Part shown: positions 43,133-52,647 of the stretch, one piece after another
Layout of the letters: each line of letters starts with the position of its first letter
Position numbering within the stretch: position 1 is the stretch's first letter
Assembly (NCBI GenBank): GCA_947492375.1
Contig: CANLMI010000004.1
Location: 62,001 to 126,000 of the forward strand
Length of the DNA stretch: 64,000 nt
Reading direction: 5' to 3'
From: an uncultured Kordiimonas sp.
GTDB taxonomy: Bacteria; Pseudomonadota; Alphaproteobacteria; Sphingomonadales; Kordiimonadaceae
The notes under the pieces: generated by a model
Database searches by the model: none
Seen by the model: only the letters and a program-made list of their open reading frames with translations
What the model was told of the DNA's origin: nothing
Made by a program: the position numbers and the translations under genes

Positions 43133-44047
43133 CTATTGATTGGCAGTTTTGATGGCCTTTTCAATTGCTCGAACTACACAGTCGGATGCCAGAGTACCAA
43201 CATACGCAAGTGTAGCCGGTAAAGGTTCATCAAGCGACTTCATATCAGTTGACATGGCAAACATTGTATCGCCGTCAAAGGGTGAGTGAATAGGCCGGAT
43301 CGCTCGTGCATAGCCGTCTTGCGCCATCATAGCGAGGCGCTTACACCCCCCTTTATCAAGGCTCAGATTTGTAGCAACCGCACCAATCGTTGTGTTAGAA
43401 CCTATCAATCCAAGCTTTGGCATGTGAACGACACCATGTTTTGCCGTGTCACCGCTTGCTTCATGTGTAATAGAACCGAAACTGTTCACAGCGACCACAG
43501 CGGCTACTTGAATGCCTGTTTCAGTGATAAGGCTTGCGCTGCCAATACCACCAAGTTGGCCCCCTGCTGTCGCCCCGTATCCAGCCCCAGCACGCCCTTG
43601 CTGCATAGTATGTGTTATGTTTTTCGCTGCTTCTATACCAAGGTCTTTGTAGGGTGAGGGTATGCCCCAGTCCTTATCGCCGCCATTTCTAAGGTCAAAC
43701 AGGATAGCAGAGGGAATAACCGGTATGTTTCTGGGGCCAAGTGGCAGGCCGATTCCTTGCTCGGATAAATACTCGGTTACACCATCAGCCGCTGCCAGCC
43801 CAAAAACCGATCCACCCGACAAGACTAATCCATGAACTTTTTCAATCAGGCAACTTGGATCCAGAGCTTCCGTATCACGTGTGCCTGGGCCGCCGCCGCG
43901 AACATCAACTCCCATAACAATAGGTTGGCTTGGTACTATAGCGGTTACGCCTGTATTAACGCGCTCATTATGTGATTGTCCTACTTTTATTCCGGAAATA
44001 TCTGTAATACAGTCCTGAGGGCCTGGGCTGGCATGAACAGTAATCAT
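43133..44047 (-). CDS. P1/S58-family (DmpA-type) aminopeptidase
   Basis: A 304-residue protein with the DmpA fold: DISGIKVGQSHN, DVRGGGPGTRDTEALDP, GLVLSGGSVFGLAAADGV, GRAGAGYGATAGGQLGG and the self-cleavage site region GSNTTIGAVATNLSLDK, where a Thr/Ser becomes the N-terminal nucleophile. It removes N-terminal residues from small peptides or amides. It is followed 32 bases away (upstream side) by the histidine-kinase gene on the same strand. Confidence 0.88.
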   Translation of the reverse strand: MITVHASPGPQDCITDISGIKVGQSHNERVNTGVTAIVPSQPIVMGVDVRGGGPGTRDTEALDPSCLIEKVHGLVLSGGSVFGLAAADGVTEYLSEQGIGLPLGPRNIPVIPSAILFDLRNGGDKDWGIPSPYKDLGIEAAKNITHTMQQGRAGAGYGATAGGQLGGIGSASLITETGIQVAAVVAVNSFGSITHEASGDTAKHGVVHMPKLGLIGSNTTIGAVATNLSLDKGGCKRLAMMAQDGYARAIRPIHSPFDGDTMFAMSTDMKSLDEPLPATLAYVGTLASDCVVRAIEKAIKTANQ

Positions 44048-44079
44048 TTATCGTCCCTCGTTGCAAATTAGGGCATAGT

Positions 44080-45471
44080 TCAGGCATTCGGTAGGGTGAT
44101 TAAAAATACGGAGCCATCAGGCCCTGTTGATTTTAACCCAATTGTGCCTCCATGCGCCACGATAATATCGCGTGCTATCGCTAGGCCAAGGCCTGTTCCC
44201 CCGGATTTTGCAGATGAAAAGGCTTTGAATAAATTTTCCTGAACACTTTCAGGGATACCAGGCCCTTTATCGACAATAGCGATAGAAATTGTATTATCTT
44301 TGGCTTCTTCAGCTTTGATACTAATGGTGCCTGTATCTCCCTGCACTTCTTTTGCATTACGACATAAATTTAGAATTACGCGGTGAAGTTGGCCAGAATC
44401 AGCGAAAACTGATAAATCAGCCTCAAATTCTTTATGAAAGGTGAAATCAGTACTTTCTGTTGTATTGAGGGATATAGCAACCTCGTCAACAAGCTCGTCC
44501 AGCTTAAACCACTGCTTTTCTGGTAAGGGTTCGTCCGCTTTACCATGGCGCATTGTGCGTTCACAAAGAGCAACAGCGCGGCCAACCGCCGATATAAGTC
44601 GTTTGGAGATTTTTTGTACCCGTGGGTCTTCAACGCGTTTTAGCCCATCAGATGCAAGTTGTGCAGTTGCTAAGATATTACGCAAATCATGATTAATCTT
44701 GGCGACTGCTTCGCCCAGTTCAGCTAACCGGGTTTTTTGGTTCAGGTTTTGCCTTAACTCGAATTGCATTCTCGAAAGTTCACGCTCTACTAAGCCAATT
44801 TCATCTGATCTTCGCGTTTTTGATTTCAGGTGTTTGTCGGCGGTTTCTGGGCTTCGACGAAATTCAACAACACTATCTTTTATTCGGCGCATAGGCCGAA
44901 CCATTAACCAATGCAGAGACACGTAAACAAGAATGCCTGTTACAACTGAAATAATAACCGCCAGCAATAGCACATTGTTTGAGTAGGTAGTCATGGCATT
45001 ATATAAATCGGCTTCATCAATTGTCACTTCCAAAAGGCGTGTTCCTGATAAGCGCGAATTACCGATAACCCTGATCACTCGGTCGCCGTCTGCTTCTAAT
45101 GTATCGAGAGCATCTGCAATGAGCATTCCCAGCAAGGGATTGCGTAGATCATAAGCGGCGTCTGCAACATGCGGCATCACATCACCGCCTAAAAGAACAC
45201 TCTGGTCATTGCGGCGCATGACAACAGCTATCACACCTGCTGTATCAAGAAGTGATCCTTCAAGTTCAGGAGTGACGGCCTGATTCGGGTCTGCTGTGGC
45301 TGCAAGTGCTGCGACTTGTGCAGCAGCGAGTCGTTCTTCAAGAAAGTTTTGCCGAAAAGTTGCGATCAAAGGTAGATAAACAAACATAGATACTGCCATG
45401 ACAAATAATATCGTCAAAAATAACAGTCTTGATCTCAGACTGGATGTCATAGGTCGATATAAATCAGGCAT
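44080..45471 (-). CDS. Membrane sensor histidine kinase
   Basis: A 463-residue kinase. One membrane helix at residues about 15-33, an extracytoplasmic sensor of about 130 residues, a second helix (VLLLAVIISVVTGILVYVSL) and a HAMP linker (RPMRRIKDSV). The phospho-His is in KINHDLRNILATAQL; N box LHRVILNLCRNAKE, G1 DKGPGIPE, G2 GGTGLGLAIARDI. No response regulator is adjacent, so the partner is elsewhere. The gene lies upstream of the DmpA-type gene on the same strand. Confidence 0.9.
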   Translation of the reverse strand: MPDLYRPMTSSLRSRLLFLTILFVMAVSMFVYLPLIATFRQNFLEERLAAAQVAALAATADPNQAVTPELEGSLLDTAGVIAVVMRRNDQSVLLGGDVMPHVADAAYDLRNPLLGMLIADALDTLEADGDRVIRVIGNSRLSGTRLLEVTIDEADLYNAMTTYSNNVLLLAVIISVVTGILVYVSLHWLMVRPMRRIKDSVVEFRRSPETADKHLKSKTRRSDEIGLVERELSRMQFELRQNLNQKTRLAELGEAVAKINHDLRNILATAQLASDGLKRVEDPRVQKISKRLISAVGRAVALCERTMRHGKADEPLPEKQWFKLDELVDEVAISLNTTESTDFTFHKEFEADLSVFADSGQLHRVILNLCRNAKEVQGDTGTISIKAEEAKDNTISIAIVDKGPGIPESVQENLFKAFSSAKSGGTGLGLAIARDIIVAHGGTIGLKSTGPDGSVFLITLPNA

Positions 45472-45625
45472 GTAATACTTCGAACTTTATCTACAAAGAA
45501 TATTATAGTGCTATAATATGAAGACTATAGCTATTAGTCTATTAACTCAAGATCAAGCGTAATACACAATTTTCAATTCTAAAAGCAATCTTAAGAACCA
45601 TATATAAATTAATTGTTTCTATTAG

Positions 45626-45654
45626 TTGACTTAGTCACGTCATCCCGCTATACA
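45626..45654 (+). promoter_or_regulatory. rpmH promoter
   Basis: TTGACT (45626-45631), 17-base spacer, TATACA (45649-45654), about 63 bases before the rpmH start. A near-consensus sigma70 promoter as expected for a ribosomal protein gene. Confidence 0.7.
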
Positions 45655-45717
45655 CCGCCATCGAATTTTAGCGATATGTTCATTTTAAGAAAATCGCGCA
45701 AATCTGGAGTATGACAA

Positions 45718-45852
45718 GTGAAACGTACGTATCAACCAAGTGTGCTTGTACGCAAACGTCGCCACGGCTTCCGTTCACGGATGGCAACTGTTGGTGGTCG
45801 TCGTATCATTAATGCACGCCGCGCAAAAGGCCGTAAACGCCTTTCTGCATAA
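45718..45852 (+). CDS. rpmH: Ribosomal protein bL34
   Basis: A 44-residue protein starting at GTG 45718, with TCTGGAG upstream. The sequence [20 protein letters not shown] and [18 protein letters not shown] are those of L34, full length. First gene of the conserved rpmH-rnpA-yidD-yidC-engB order. Confidence 0.98.
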   Translation: MKRTYQPSVLVRKRRHGFRSRMATVGGRRIINARRAKGRKRLSA

Positions 45853-45906
45853 GAGTTTAAGTATACAATATTTGTGTAATTAACTCATTTAGCTCGCGCT
45901 TAAAAT

Positions 45907-45937
45907 GCCGACCAAGAGGTATCTGGTCGGCTTTTTT
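45907..45937 (+). terminator. Intrinsic terminator between rpmH and rnpA
   Basis: GCCGACCA (45907-45914) pairs with TGGTCGGC (45924-45931), followed by six T (45932-45937). A full rho-independent terminator inside the operon; it would reduce rnpA-yidC transcription relative to rpmH. Confidence 0.8.
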
Positions 45938-45975
45938 ATTGTCAGATTACTTAATATTAAAACAGTTAGGATCGT

Positions 45976-46356
45976 GTGTTGAGCCTGAATGTTACAAAAC
46001 TGACAAAACGACCTGACTATCTTGCTGTAGCTAAGACTCGGCGAAAATGGGTCACGCCGAGCTTTATCATACAGGCAAAACCTGATTGCCAAGACGGTCA
46101 AATGGTTGCGATTGGTTTTACCGCATCCAAAAAAGTTGGCAATGCTGTCAAGCGTAATAAAGCCCGTAGGCGCCTTAAGGAGGCGGCAAGGTCAACTATT
46201 ACTAAGCATGGTCAAGCGTCGTGGTCTTACGTTTTTATCGCTCGCGGGGCTGCAATCAGCTATCCGTATGAAAAAATACTATCAGATATGAAATGGGCTC
46301 TTGTAAAATTACACAGCGGTGCCGATTTAAAAATGAAACAAAATAAGCGCCCATAG
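45976..46356 (+). CDS. rnpA: Ribonuclease P protein component
   Basis: A 126-residue basic protein; start at GTG 45976 or the next codon TTG 45979, both behind TTAGGA. RNase P motifs [38 protein letters not shown] are clear. It binds the RNase P RNA for tRNA 5' maturation. Confidence 0.95.
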   Translation: MLSLNVTKLTKRPDYLAVAKTRRKWVTPSFIIQAKPDCQDGQMVAIGFTASKKVGNAVKRNKARRRLKEAARSTITKHGQASWSYVFIARGAAISYPYEKILSDMKWALVKLHSGADLKMKQNKRP

Positions 46357-46372
46357 ATTGGAAAATATTTTT

Positions 46373-46699
46373 ATGGATAACTCCATGAAAAATAAAACCC
46401 CTTTACGAAATTCATCCAGTATTTTGGCAACTATATTAGTTGGTCTTGTAAGGTTTTATCAGCTTTTCCTGTCTCCTTTGTTAGGTAGTAATTGTCGTTA
46501 TCAACCTACTTGTAGTCACTATGCACTTGAAGCAATGCGTGTTCATGGTGGACTCAAGGGGGGATGGCTCGCTATAAGGCGCATCATACGGTGTCATCCG
46601 TGGGGTGGATTTGGTTATGATCCAGTCCCAGATGTGAAGACCAAACAACGAACTAGTAAACATTATGCTGGTGATGACCAGCGGGAAAAACAGGGCTAA
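46373..46699 (+). CDS. yidD: Membrane protein insertion efficiency factor YidD
   Basis: A 108-residue protein, ATG 46373. [58 protein letters not shown] is the complete family pattern with its three conserved Cys. Works with YidC at the inner membrane; the yidC start follows seven bases later. Confidence 0.95.
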   Translation: MDNSMKNKTPLRNSSSILATILVGLVRFYQLFLSPLLGSNCRYQPTCSHYALEAMRVHGGLKGGWLAIRRIIRCHPWGGFGYDPVPDVKTKQRTSKHYAGDDQREKQG

Positions 46700-46706
46700 T
46701 ACTCCC

Positions 46707-48500
46707 ATGGGTGAAAATAAAAATATTGTTCTCGCGCTCGTTCTGTCAGCCATTATTTTATTTGGCTATCAGTATTTTATCGCAGGACCCCGTATTGATG
46801 CGCAGCGCCAATATGATGCACAGCTAGCTGAACAAGCACGTCTGGAAGAAGAGAGCGGCGCTCCGCAGGCTGAGGCAGATGATGCACCTTCCCTGCCTCT
46901 CGCGGTTTCCGTTGATGGCGGTAATGCACAGTCATCAGGCGGCAGTGTAAATACATACGCAAATGCTGGCAGTGTTTCTGTTGAAAATAGTGAATTAACC
47001 GGTTCGATTTCGTTGGGCGGGGCGCGTATTGATAATTTATTCCTGTCAAATCACAGTGTGGAACTTGATAGCGAAGAAAAAGTTCAGCTTTTAGTGCCGG
47101 CAAATGAGGAAAATGGATATTTTGTCCGGTTTGGTTGGACAGCCGTTGATACATCTATTGCTGCTGATGATTTACCGAAAGCAACAACAATATGGGCAAG
47201 TAACGATACAAGCCTAACACCAACATCGCCTGCTACCCTTCGCTGGGCTAATATATCTGGTGTCGAATTTTTCATTAAGATCGAACTAGATGAGCAGTTT
47301 ATGTTCACGGTTACACAAACGGTTAATAATACTACAGGCAATCCAATTCGTGTTCGTCCATATGGTTTTATCGATCGTAAACAGGAACCAACAACAGATG
47401 GCCTGTTTGTCCTGCATGAGGGGCCAATTGGCGTTTTTGATGATACTTTGGAAGAAAAGTCATACGAAAACCTGCGCGACGCAGATAATACAAAATTTGA
47501 AAGCACGACATCCACAGGTGGATGGATGGGTATCACTGATAAATATTGGATGACTGTTCTTATACCAGATCAGCAGAAACAGTTAGCGGTGGCAAATCTA
47601 TCCTACAAAAATAATTCAGCAAATGGCGGTTACAGAGCATCATACCTTGAACAGGCAGCTACTGTTCCCGCAAATGGGTCGTTTGAAACACGTACACAAT
47701 TATATGCTGGCGCCAAAATTGTTGGTACGATTGACGATTATCAAGCGCAGTATGATATCAAACTGTTTGACCGCTCGATCGACTGGGGTTGGTTATACTT
47801 TTTAACAAAGCCTTTCTTTGCCGGTATCCATTTCCTTTTCGGATTAACAGGTAATTTTGGTATTGCTATTCTCTTGTTCACTGTTGCTGTTAAGCTCGTT
47901 CTGTTCCCGCTCGCTAACAAATCATACGTGTCAATGAGCCATATGAAAGACGCACAGCCGAAGATGAAAGCAATGCAGGAGCGCTATAAGGACGACAGAC
48001 AAAAGCTTCAGCAGGAAATGATGGCTTTCTATAAGAAAGAAAAAATCAATCCGCTTGCAGGTTGCTTACCGATCGTTATTCAAATGCCGATCTTCTTCGC
48101 GCTTTATAAGGTTCTGTATGTAACCATCGAAATGCGCCACCAGCCTTTCTTTGGTTGGATCCAGGATTTATCTGTAGCGGATCCAGTGACGCCGCTTAAC
48201 TTGTTTGGCTTACTTCCGTTTGACCCACCAGCGGTTATTGCCATTGGTATTTGGCCTGTGTTGATGGGCATCACTATGTGGCTTCAGCAAAAGCTCAATC
48301 CACAAACTAACATGGACCCAACACAGCAAAAAATCATGTCGTTCCTGCCGATTATATTCACCTTCATTATGGCACGCTTCAGTGCGGGTTTGGTGATCTA
48401 CTGGACATGGAATCAAACACTCTCAATTGCACAACAATGGTATATCATGCGCAAGGAATCAGCGCGCAGAGCCGCTAAAAAAGCCGAAGCAAAGTCATAA
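46707..48500 (+). CDS. yidC: Membrane protein insertase YidC
   Basis: A 597-residue insertase, ATG 46707. An N-terminal helix (IVLALVLSAIILFGYQYFI), a periplasmic beta domain of about 300 residues, and the C-terminal five-helix core (LFGLTGNFGIAILLFTVAVK; LAGCLPIVIQMPIFFALYKVL; IIFTFIMARFSAGLVIYWTW). The conserved core Arg region is present (SYVSMSHMKDAQPKMKAMQ). Full length for the Gram-negative form. Confidence 0.97.
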   Translation: MGENKNIVLALVLSAIILFGYQYFIAGPRIDAQRQYDAQLAEQARLEEESGAPQAEADDAPSLPLAVSVDGGNAQSSGGSVNTYANAGSVSVENSELTGSISLGGARIDNLFLSNHSVELDSEEKVQLLVPANEENGYFVRFGWTAVDTSIAADDLPKATTIWASNDTSLTPTSPATLRWANISGVEFFIKIELDEQFMFTVTQTVNNTTGNPIRVRPYGFIDRKQEPTTDGLFVLHEGPIGVFDDTLEEKSYENLRDADNTKFESTTSTGGWMGITDKYWMTVLIPDQQKQLAVANLSYKNNSANGGYRASYLEQAATVPANGSFETRTQLYAGAKIVGTIDDYQAQYDIKLFDRSIDWGWLYFLTKPFFAGIHFLFGLTGNFGIAILLFTVAVKLVLFPLANKSYVSMSHMKDAQPKMKAMQERYKDDRQKLQQEMMAFYKKEKINPLAGCLPIVIQMPIFFALYKVLYVTIEMRHQPFFGWIQDLSVADPVTPLNLFGLLPFDPPAVIAIGIWPVLMGITMWLQQKLNPQTNMDPTQQKIMSFLPIIFTFIMARFSAGLVIYWTWNQTLSIAQQWYIMRKESARRAAKKAEAKS

Positions 48501-48501
48501 C

Positions 48502-49155
48502 ATGACCGAAGAAGAACGCTTTACTAACGATGAAATCAACAAAGGGCGGCTTTTGTTTGCCGGCCCTGTTGATTTTGTTAAAGGTGCTGTATCCCTCGAT
48601 ACATTGCCAGCTCCTGACCGTGTAGAGGTTGCTTTTGCGGGGCGTTCAAACGTTGGGAAGTCCAGCCTGATAAACGCATTAACAGGTAGAAAATCGCTTG
48701 CCCGCACTTCAAATACACCAGGCCGAACGCAAGAATTGAACTATTTTGAGATGGGGCACGGTATGGATATACCGCTTTATCTCGTGGATTTGCCTGGGTA
48801 TGGTTATGCTAAGATTGAGCGTAAGAAAGTAGAGCGTTGGACGCGGCTCGTGAAAACATATTTGCGTGGGCGCGCTAATTTACGCCGGATCATGTTATTG
48901 ATCGACAGCCGTCACGGCCTCAAGGAAAATGACCGCGAGATTATGAAAATGCTCGATGAGGCCGCAGTTAATTATCAGATTGTTCTCACAAAACTCGATA
49001 AACTGAAAGTTGCTGATCGTGAGAAGATGATTTTAAAAACAATTAAAGACGCCAAGACATTCATCGCTTGTCATCCTGAAATATTGGCAACCAGCAGTGA
49101 AAAAGGTTGGGGGCTAGAGGTTGTAAAGGCTGAAGTGGCTAGTTTGGTTCAATAG
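48502..49155 (+). CDS. engB: Ribosome biogenesis GTPase EngB (YsxC/YihA)
   Basis: A 217-residue GTPase starting at ATG 48502, one base after the yidC stop. G1 AGRSNVGKSS, G2 region SNTPGRTQ, G3 DLPGYG, G4 LTKLDK, G5-like ATSSEKG. Helps assemble the 50S subunit. Part of the rpmH operon. Confidence 0.96.
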   Translation: MTEEERFTNDEINKGRLLFAGPVDFVKGAVSLDTLPAPDRVEVAFAGRSNVGKSSLINALTGRKSLARTSNTPGRTQELNYFEMGHGMDIPLYLVDLPGYGYAKIERKKVERWTRLVKTYLRGRANLRRIMLLIDSRHGLKENDREIMKMLDEAAVNYQIVLTKLDKLKVADREKMILKTIKDAKTFIACHPEILATSSEKGWGLEVVKAEVASLVQ

Positions 49156-49166
49156 GCGCCTGAACG

Positions 49167-49529
49167 TTAATCTTGTGTGGGATTGTTCAAGTGTTTGAGG
49201 TGTTTTAAAAATGCGTCTGCCTCATTTTCAAATTCTATGATCAGGTTGCTAATATATTTAAAGTCTTTCTGACCTTTTGTAGCAAACTCAATACTGCGAC
49301 ATGCCTGACTTAACCGTTCTGCACCGAATGATAAAGCGGCGCTTTTGAGGGCGTGTGCCTCTACCTCTAGTGACTGCCGAGCGGTATTTTTAATATATAC
49401 TGTAAAGTTTTCACGGCTGGTCTCGATCTCGTCGCATAGTGAAGCAATAAGCGTGGATAATACATCGGTTCCTACTTCTTGTTCGAGACTTTTAAGCGTG
49501 CTCATGTTGCACAGAGGTAAATCGTTCAT
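49167..49529 (-). CDS. HPt-domain phosphotransfer protein
   Basis: A 120-residue single HPt domain. The phospho-His lies in EVEAHALKSAALSFGAERLSQACRSIE. Such proteins relay phosphate between a hybrid kinase and a response regulator; neither is adjacent. It is convergent with engB, 11 bases away. Confidence 0.85.
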   Translation of the reverse strand: MNDLPLCNMSTLKSLEQEVGTDVLSTLIASLCDEIETSRENFTVYIKNTARQSLEVEAHALKSAALSFGAERLSQACRSIEFATKGQKDFKYISNLIIEFENEADAFLKHLKHLNNPTQD

Positions 49530-49541
49530 GTTAAGCCTGTA

Positions 49542-49811
49542 TTATGTAATCGGCGCTTGCTCGCTCTGAGGCTTTGCTAAGCGATAGACCCCCTTTAGGC
49601 CTGAGGAGCCTATAGGTTTGCCCTTGCGAAGGAAAGTCAAAAGATTTTCGCTTTCCAACTGAATCGCAATTTGTTTGATTTTTGGTAGTTTTCTTTGCCA
49701 ACTGTCGCCTTGTTCAGTGATAGCTATTGCTATCTCACGTGGGGCTATGGATTTGGATTCATTCAGTTTTTCTAAAATTATGCGCCTGATTTTATTGTTT
49801 TCTTCTGACAT
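49542..49811 (-). CDS. DUF3253-like small winged-helix protein
   Basis: An 89-residue protein. The pattern [41 protein letters not shown] and [19 protein letters not shown] matches DUF3253, a small wHTH-like family. It ends 12 bases before the HPt gene start on the same strand. Function unknown. Confidence 0.75.
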   Translation of the reverse strand: MSEENNKIRRIILEKLNESKSIAPREIAIAITEQGDSWQRKLPKIKQIAIQLESENLLTFLRKGKPIGSSGLKGVYRLAKPQSEQAPIT

Positions 49812-49894
49812 TATTGCGAATTTTCCTCGATTTTACTTCCCCGTTACATTTCTTGCCGTTAGTGTCTGGCTCAAACGCAGGATGGAGTTCAAAC

Positions 49895-51310
49895 ATGTAT
49901 AGCGTGAAACAAACCCGCCATATGCTGCTTTTGTCAGTACTTGGCTTATCGCTTGTCGCTTGTGGTGACAATAAGAAAGAAGAAGAATCTGCACCCCAGG
50001 ATACTCCGGTGGAGCAAACAACCAATGAGGAAGGCAAAGATACAGTGTCAAACGCCGAATTAGAAGAAAACGGATATAAGGCTGAAAATATCGCCTTTCT
50101 GGAAAGCAATAAAAATAAAGAAGGTGTTCAGGTTACTGAAAGCGGTCTGCAATACCGTATGGTTGAAGCTGGCAATGGTGAAGGAAAACAACCAACTGCT
50201 ACGGACTTTGTAACTGTACACTATGCTGGCCGCCTGATCGACGGCACTGAATTTGATAGTAGTTATAAACGTGGTGAGCCAATTACATTCCCGCTGAACC
50301 GGGTAATTCCAGGTTGGACGGAAGGTCTTCAACTGATGACCGTTGGTGACAAGATGGAATTAACTATTCCGTCTGACCTTGCTTACGGCGATGACCAACG
50401 CCCTGGCAGTCCAATTCCGGGTAATTCAACATTGATTTTCGATGTTGAATTACTAGATGTCAAAACAGAGGCAGAGGTATTAGCCGAGCAGGAAGCAGAG
50501 CTTGCTGAGTTTAAAAAGCCACAAGTAGCATATTTGGAAGAGAATGCTAAAAAAGACGGCGTTACTGTTACTGAATCAGGCCTGCAATACAGAATTCTTT
50601 CAGAAGGCACTGGTGTTACGCCAACTGATACATCAACAGTGACTGTTCATTATAAAGGCAGTTTAATTGATGGTACTGAATTCGATAGTAGCTACGGGCG
50701 CGGTGAGCCAGCACAGTTTCCAGTAAACGGTGTAATTCCGGGCTGGACGGAAGCGCTTCAGTTGATGAAGGTAGGTTCAAAATGGGAACTTACAATTCCA
50801 TCTGATATCGCATATGGCCCTCGCGGTGCTGGCCAAGCTATACCACCTCATGCAACACTGGTATTTGAGGTGGAGCTTTTGGATAGTAAAACGCCAGAAG
50901 AAATTGAAGCAGAAATTGAAGCACAATCGGCATCGCAAAAAGCATATCTGGAAGAAAATGCTAAAAAAGGTGGTGTGACCGTTACTGAATCAGGCCTGCA
51001 ATATCGTGTCATTACAGAAGGTAAGGGTGTACAGCCATCAAGAACATCACAGGTAACGGTTCATTACCGTGGTCGTTTGATTGATGGTTTAGAGTTTGAT
51101 AGCAGTTATGCACGCGGTGAGCCTGCAACCTTCCCGGTTGACGGTGTGATTGCTGGATGGACTGAAGCTCTTCAGCTTATGCAGGAAGGTGCAAAATGGG
51201 AACTTACTATTCCAGCAGAGCTTGGTTATGGAACGCGTGGTGCTGGTCGTGATATCCCACCAAACGCGACACTTGTTTTTGATGTAGAGCTTATCTCTGT
51301 CGAAAATTAA
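49895..51310 (+). CDS. Lipoprotein with three FKBP-type prolyl isomerase domains
   Basis: A 471-residue protein; ATG 49895 with AGGATGGAG upstream, chosen because it places the lipoprotein signal ([18 protein letters not shown], lipobox LVAC) at the N-terminus. Three tandem FKBP domains follow (about residues 75-190, 215-335, 350-470), each with VTVHYxGxLIDGxEFDSSYxRGEP, GWTEALQLM and TLVFDVELL. An acidic linker precedes the first. It should catalyse prolyl isomerization of periplasmic or outer-membrane proteins. Three copies in one chain is unusual; one or two is common. Confidence 0.92.
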   Translation: MYSVKQTRHMLLLSVLGLSLVACGDNKKEEESAPQDTPVEQTTNEEGKDTVSNAELEENGYKAENIAFLESNKNKEGVQVTESGLQYRMVEAGNGEGKQPTATDFVTVHYAGRLIDGTEFDSSYKRGEPITFPLNRVIPGWTEGLQLMTVGDKMELTIPSDLAYGDDQRPGSPIPGNSTLIFDVELLDVKTEAEVLAEQEAELAEFKKPQVAYLEENAKKDGVTVTESGLQYRILSEGTGVTPTDTSTVTVHYKGSLIDGTEFDSSYGRGEPAQFPVNGVIPGWTEALQLMKVGSKWELTIPSDIAYGPRGAGQAIPPHATLVFEVELLDSKTPEEIEAEIEAQSASQKAYLEENAKKGGVTVTESGLQYRVITEGKGVQPSRTSQVTVHYRGRLIDGLEFDSSYARGEPATFPVDGVIAGWTEALQLMQEGAKWELTIPAELGYGTRGAGRDIPPNATLVFDVELISVEN

Positions 51311-51597
51311 TTAATAAAAATTGATTATGCCTGTTTGGATATTTATTCAAGCAGGCACATCACGCCGTAACAAGCGTCAAAAACTTCCCCGAAAAATAGA
51401 TAGAATATTATATCAAGAAGCAGCATTGCAGATAAAAAGGGCAGTGCAAAATATAGTAATACGTATAGATAAGCCCATATCGTTAATTTGGGCGGGGCAA
51501 TTTTCCAGCCCATTACGGTTTCCAACTTTTGGCGTTTCTTTATCATAGATGCATGCTATCAACTTATAGCTAGATACAAAAGGTCTATCTGGGATGC

Positions 51598-52539
51598 ATG
51601 ATCATGCGCGTTAAAATGTTGCCTTTAAATCCAAAGTCTTGGGTAAGCCTTGACCCCGACACACCATTGCCCTTGCAACAGTTTTGGGCATATGGAAAAG
51701 CACTTGAAACCTTTGGCGGTAATAGTATTCAAATTGAAATTATTGACGAGTCTGGCGAGAAGGTTGCGATGGCTGTCGCTGTGCAACGCCGGTTTATGGG
51801 GTGTATTTCGTTGACAACTATTTTTCGTGGCCCTGTATGGTTACAAAAAATTGGTGCAGAAGAGAAAACTCAAGCATTCAGAGCGCTGTTAAAGCAATTT
51901 CCAAAGTTAAGGTGGAACTTTCTGGCTTTGTTGCCAGAGTACGCTGTTCAAGACCCGGAATTAAATTCCATTAAAATGGCTGGGTACCGGAGAGTTATGA
52001 CCGGGTTTTCAACAGCATGGCTAGATCTTAGGCCAGATGAAGAAATTATCAGGAAAACCTTAAAGGGTAAGTGGCGTAATCAGTTGAAAAAAGCGGAAGC
52101 ATCAGGGTTACATATTGCTGTAGGAGGCAAGAAACCTCATCAATATAGCTGGTTACTTGAACGAGAGGCTGATCAACGTGATCAGAGGCGCTATCAGGCA
52201 ACGCCGCTTGGCTTGGTGCCAGAATATGTCAATGCTGCCAAAGCAGTTGGGGATATGGCGCTCAGTGTAATTGCTTCTTATGACAAAGCTAAAATAGCTG
52301 GTGCTCTTTTTCTCTTGCACGGTAATTCGGCAACCTACCATGTTGGTTGGGCGGGCGATGAAGCACGGCCGCTAAATGCACAAAACCTTGTGCTTTGGCA
52401 GGGTATCATTGCCTTGAAAGAGCGTGGAATATGCTTTCTTGATCTTGGTGGTTTAAATACAGCAGAATTGGCTGGTATTGCCCGTTTTAAAATGGGTTTA
52501 GGCGCTGAGCCTTATACTCTCGCAGGAACGTATATATAA
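51598..52539 (+). CDS. FemAB-like aminoacyl/peptidoglycan transferase family protein
   Basis: A 313-residue protein of the FemABX/GNAT-fold group: ALEFGGNSIQIEIID-like start, LKGKWRNQLKKAEASGL, READQRDQRRYQATP, YHVGWAGDEARPLNAQNLVLWQGI and FLDLGGLN..ELAGIARFKMGLG at the C-terminus. Members transfer amino acids from tRNA to peptidoglycan precursors or to lipids; the exact substrate is unknown. The 288 bases before it contain a weak imperfect hairpin after the FKBP gene and nothing else supported. Confidence 0.8.
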   Translation: MIMRVKMLPLNPKSWVSLDPDTPLPLQQFWAYGKALETFGGNSIQIEIIDESGEKVAMAVAVQRRFMGCISLTTIFRGPVWLQKIGAEEKTQAFRALLKQFPKLRWNFLALLPEYAVQDPELNSIKMAGYRRVMTGFSTAWLDLRPDEEIIRKTLKGKWRNQLKKAEASGLHIAVGGKKPHQYSWLLEREADQRDQRRYQATPLGLVPEYVNAAKAVGDMALSVIASYDKAKIAGALFLLHGNSATYHVGWAGDEARPLNAQNLVLWQGIIALKERGICFLDLGGLNTAELAGIARFKMGLGAEPYTLAGTYI

Positions 52540-52647
52540 AGCATTTCGGTTGGGTTTGTTATCTGGCGCGTTGAAATCCTCGAAAAACATCCAATATTGT
52601 GATATTATAACTGTACATTATAAAGTAACATAGGTATCAACATCCAC

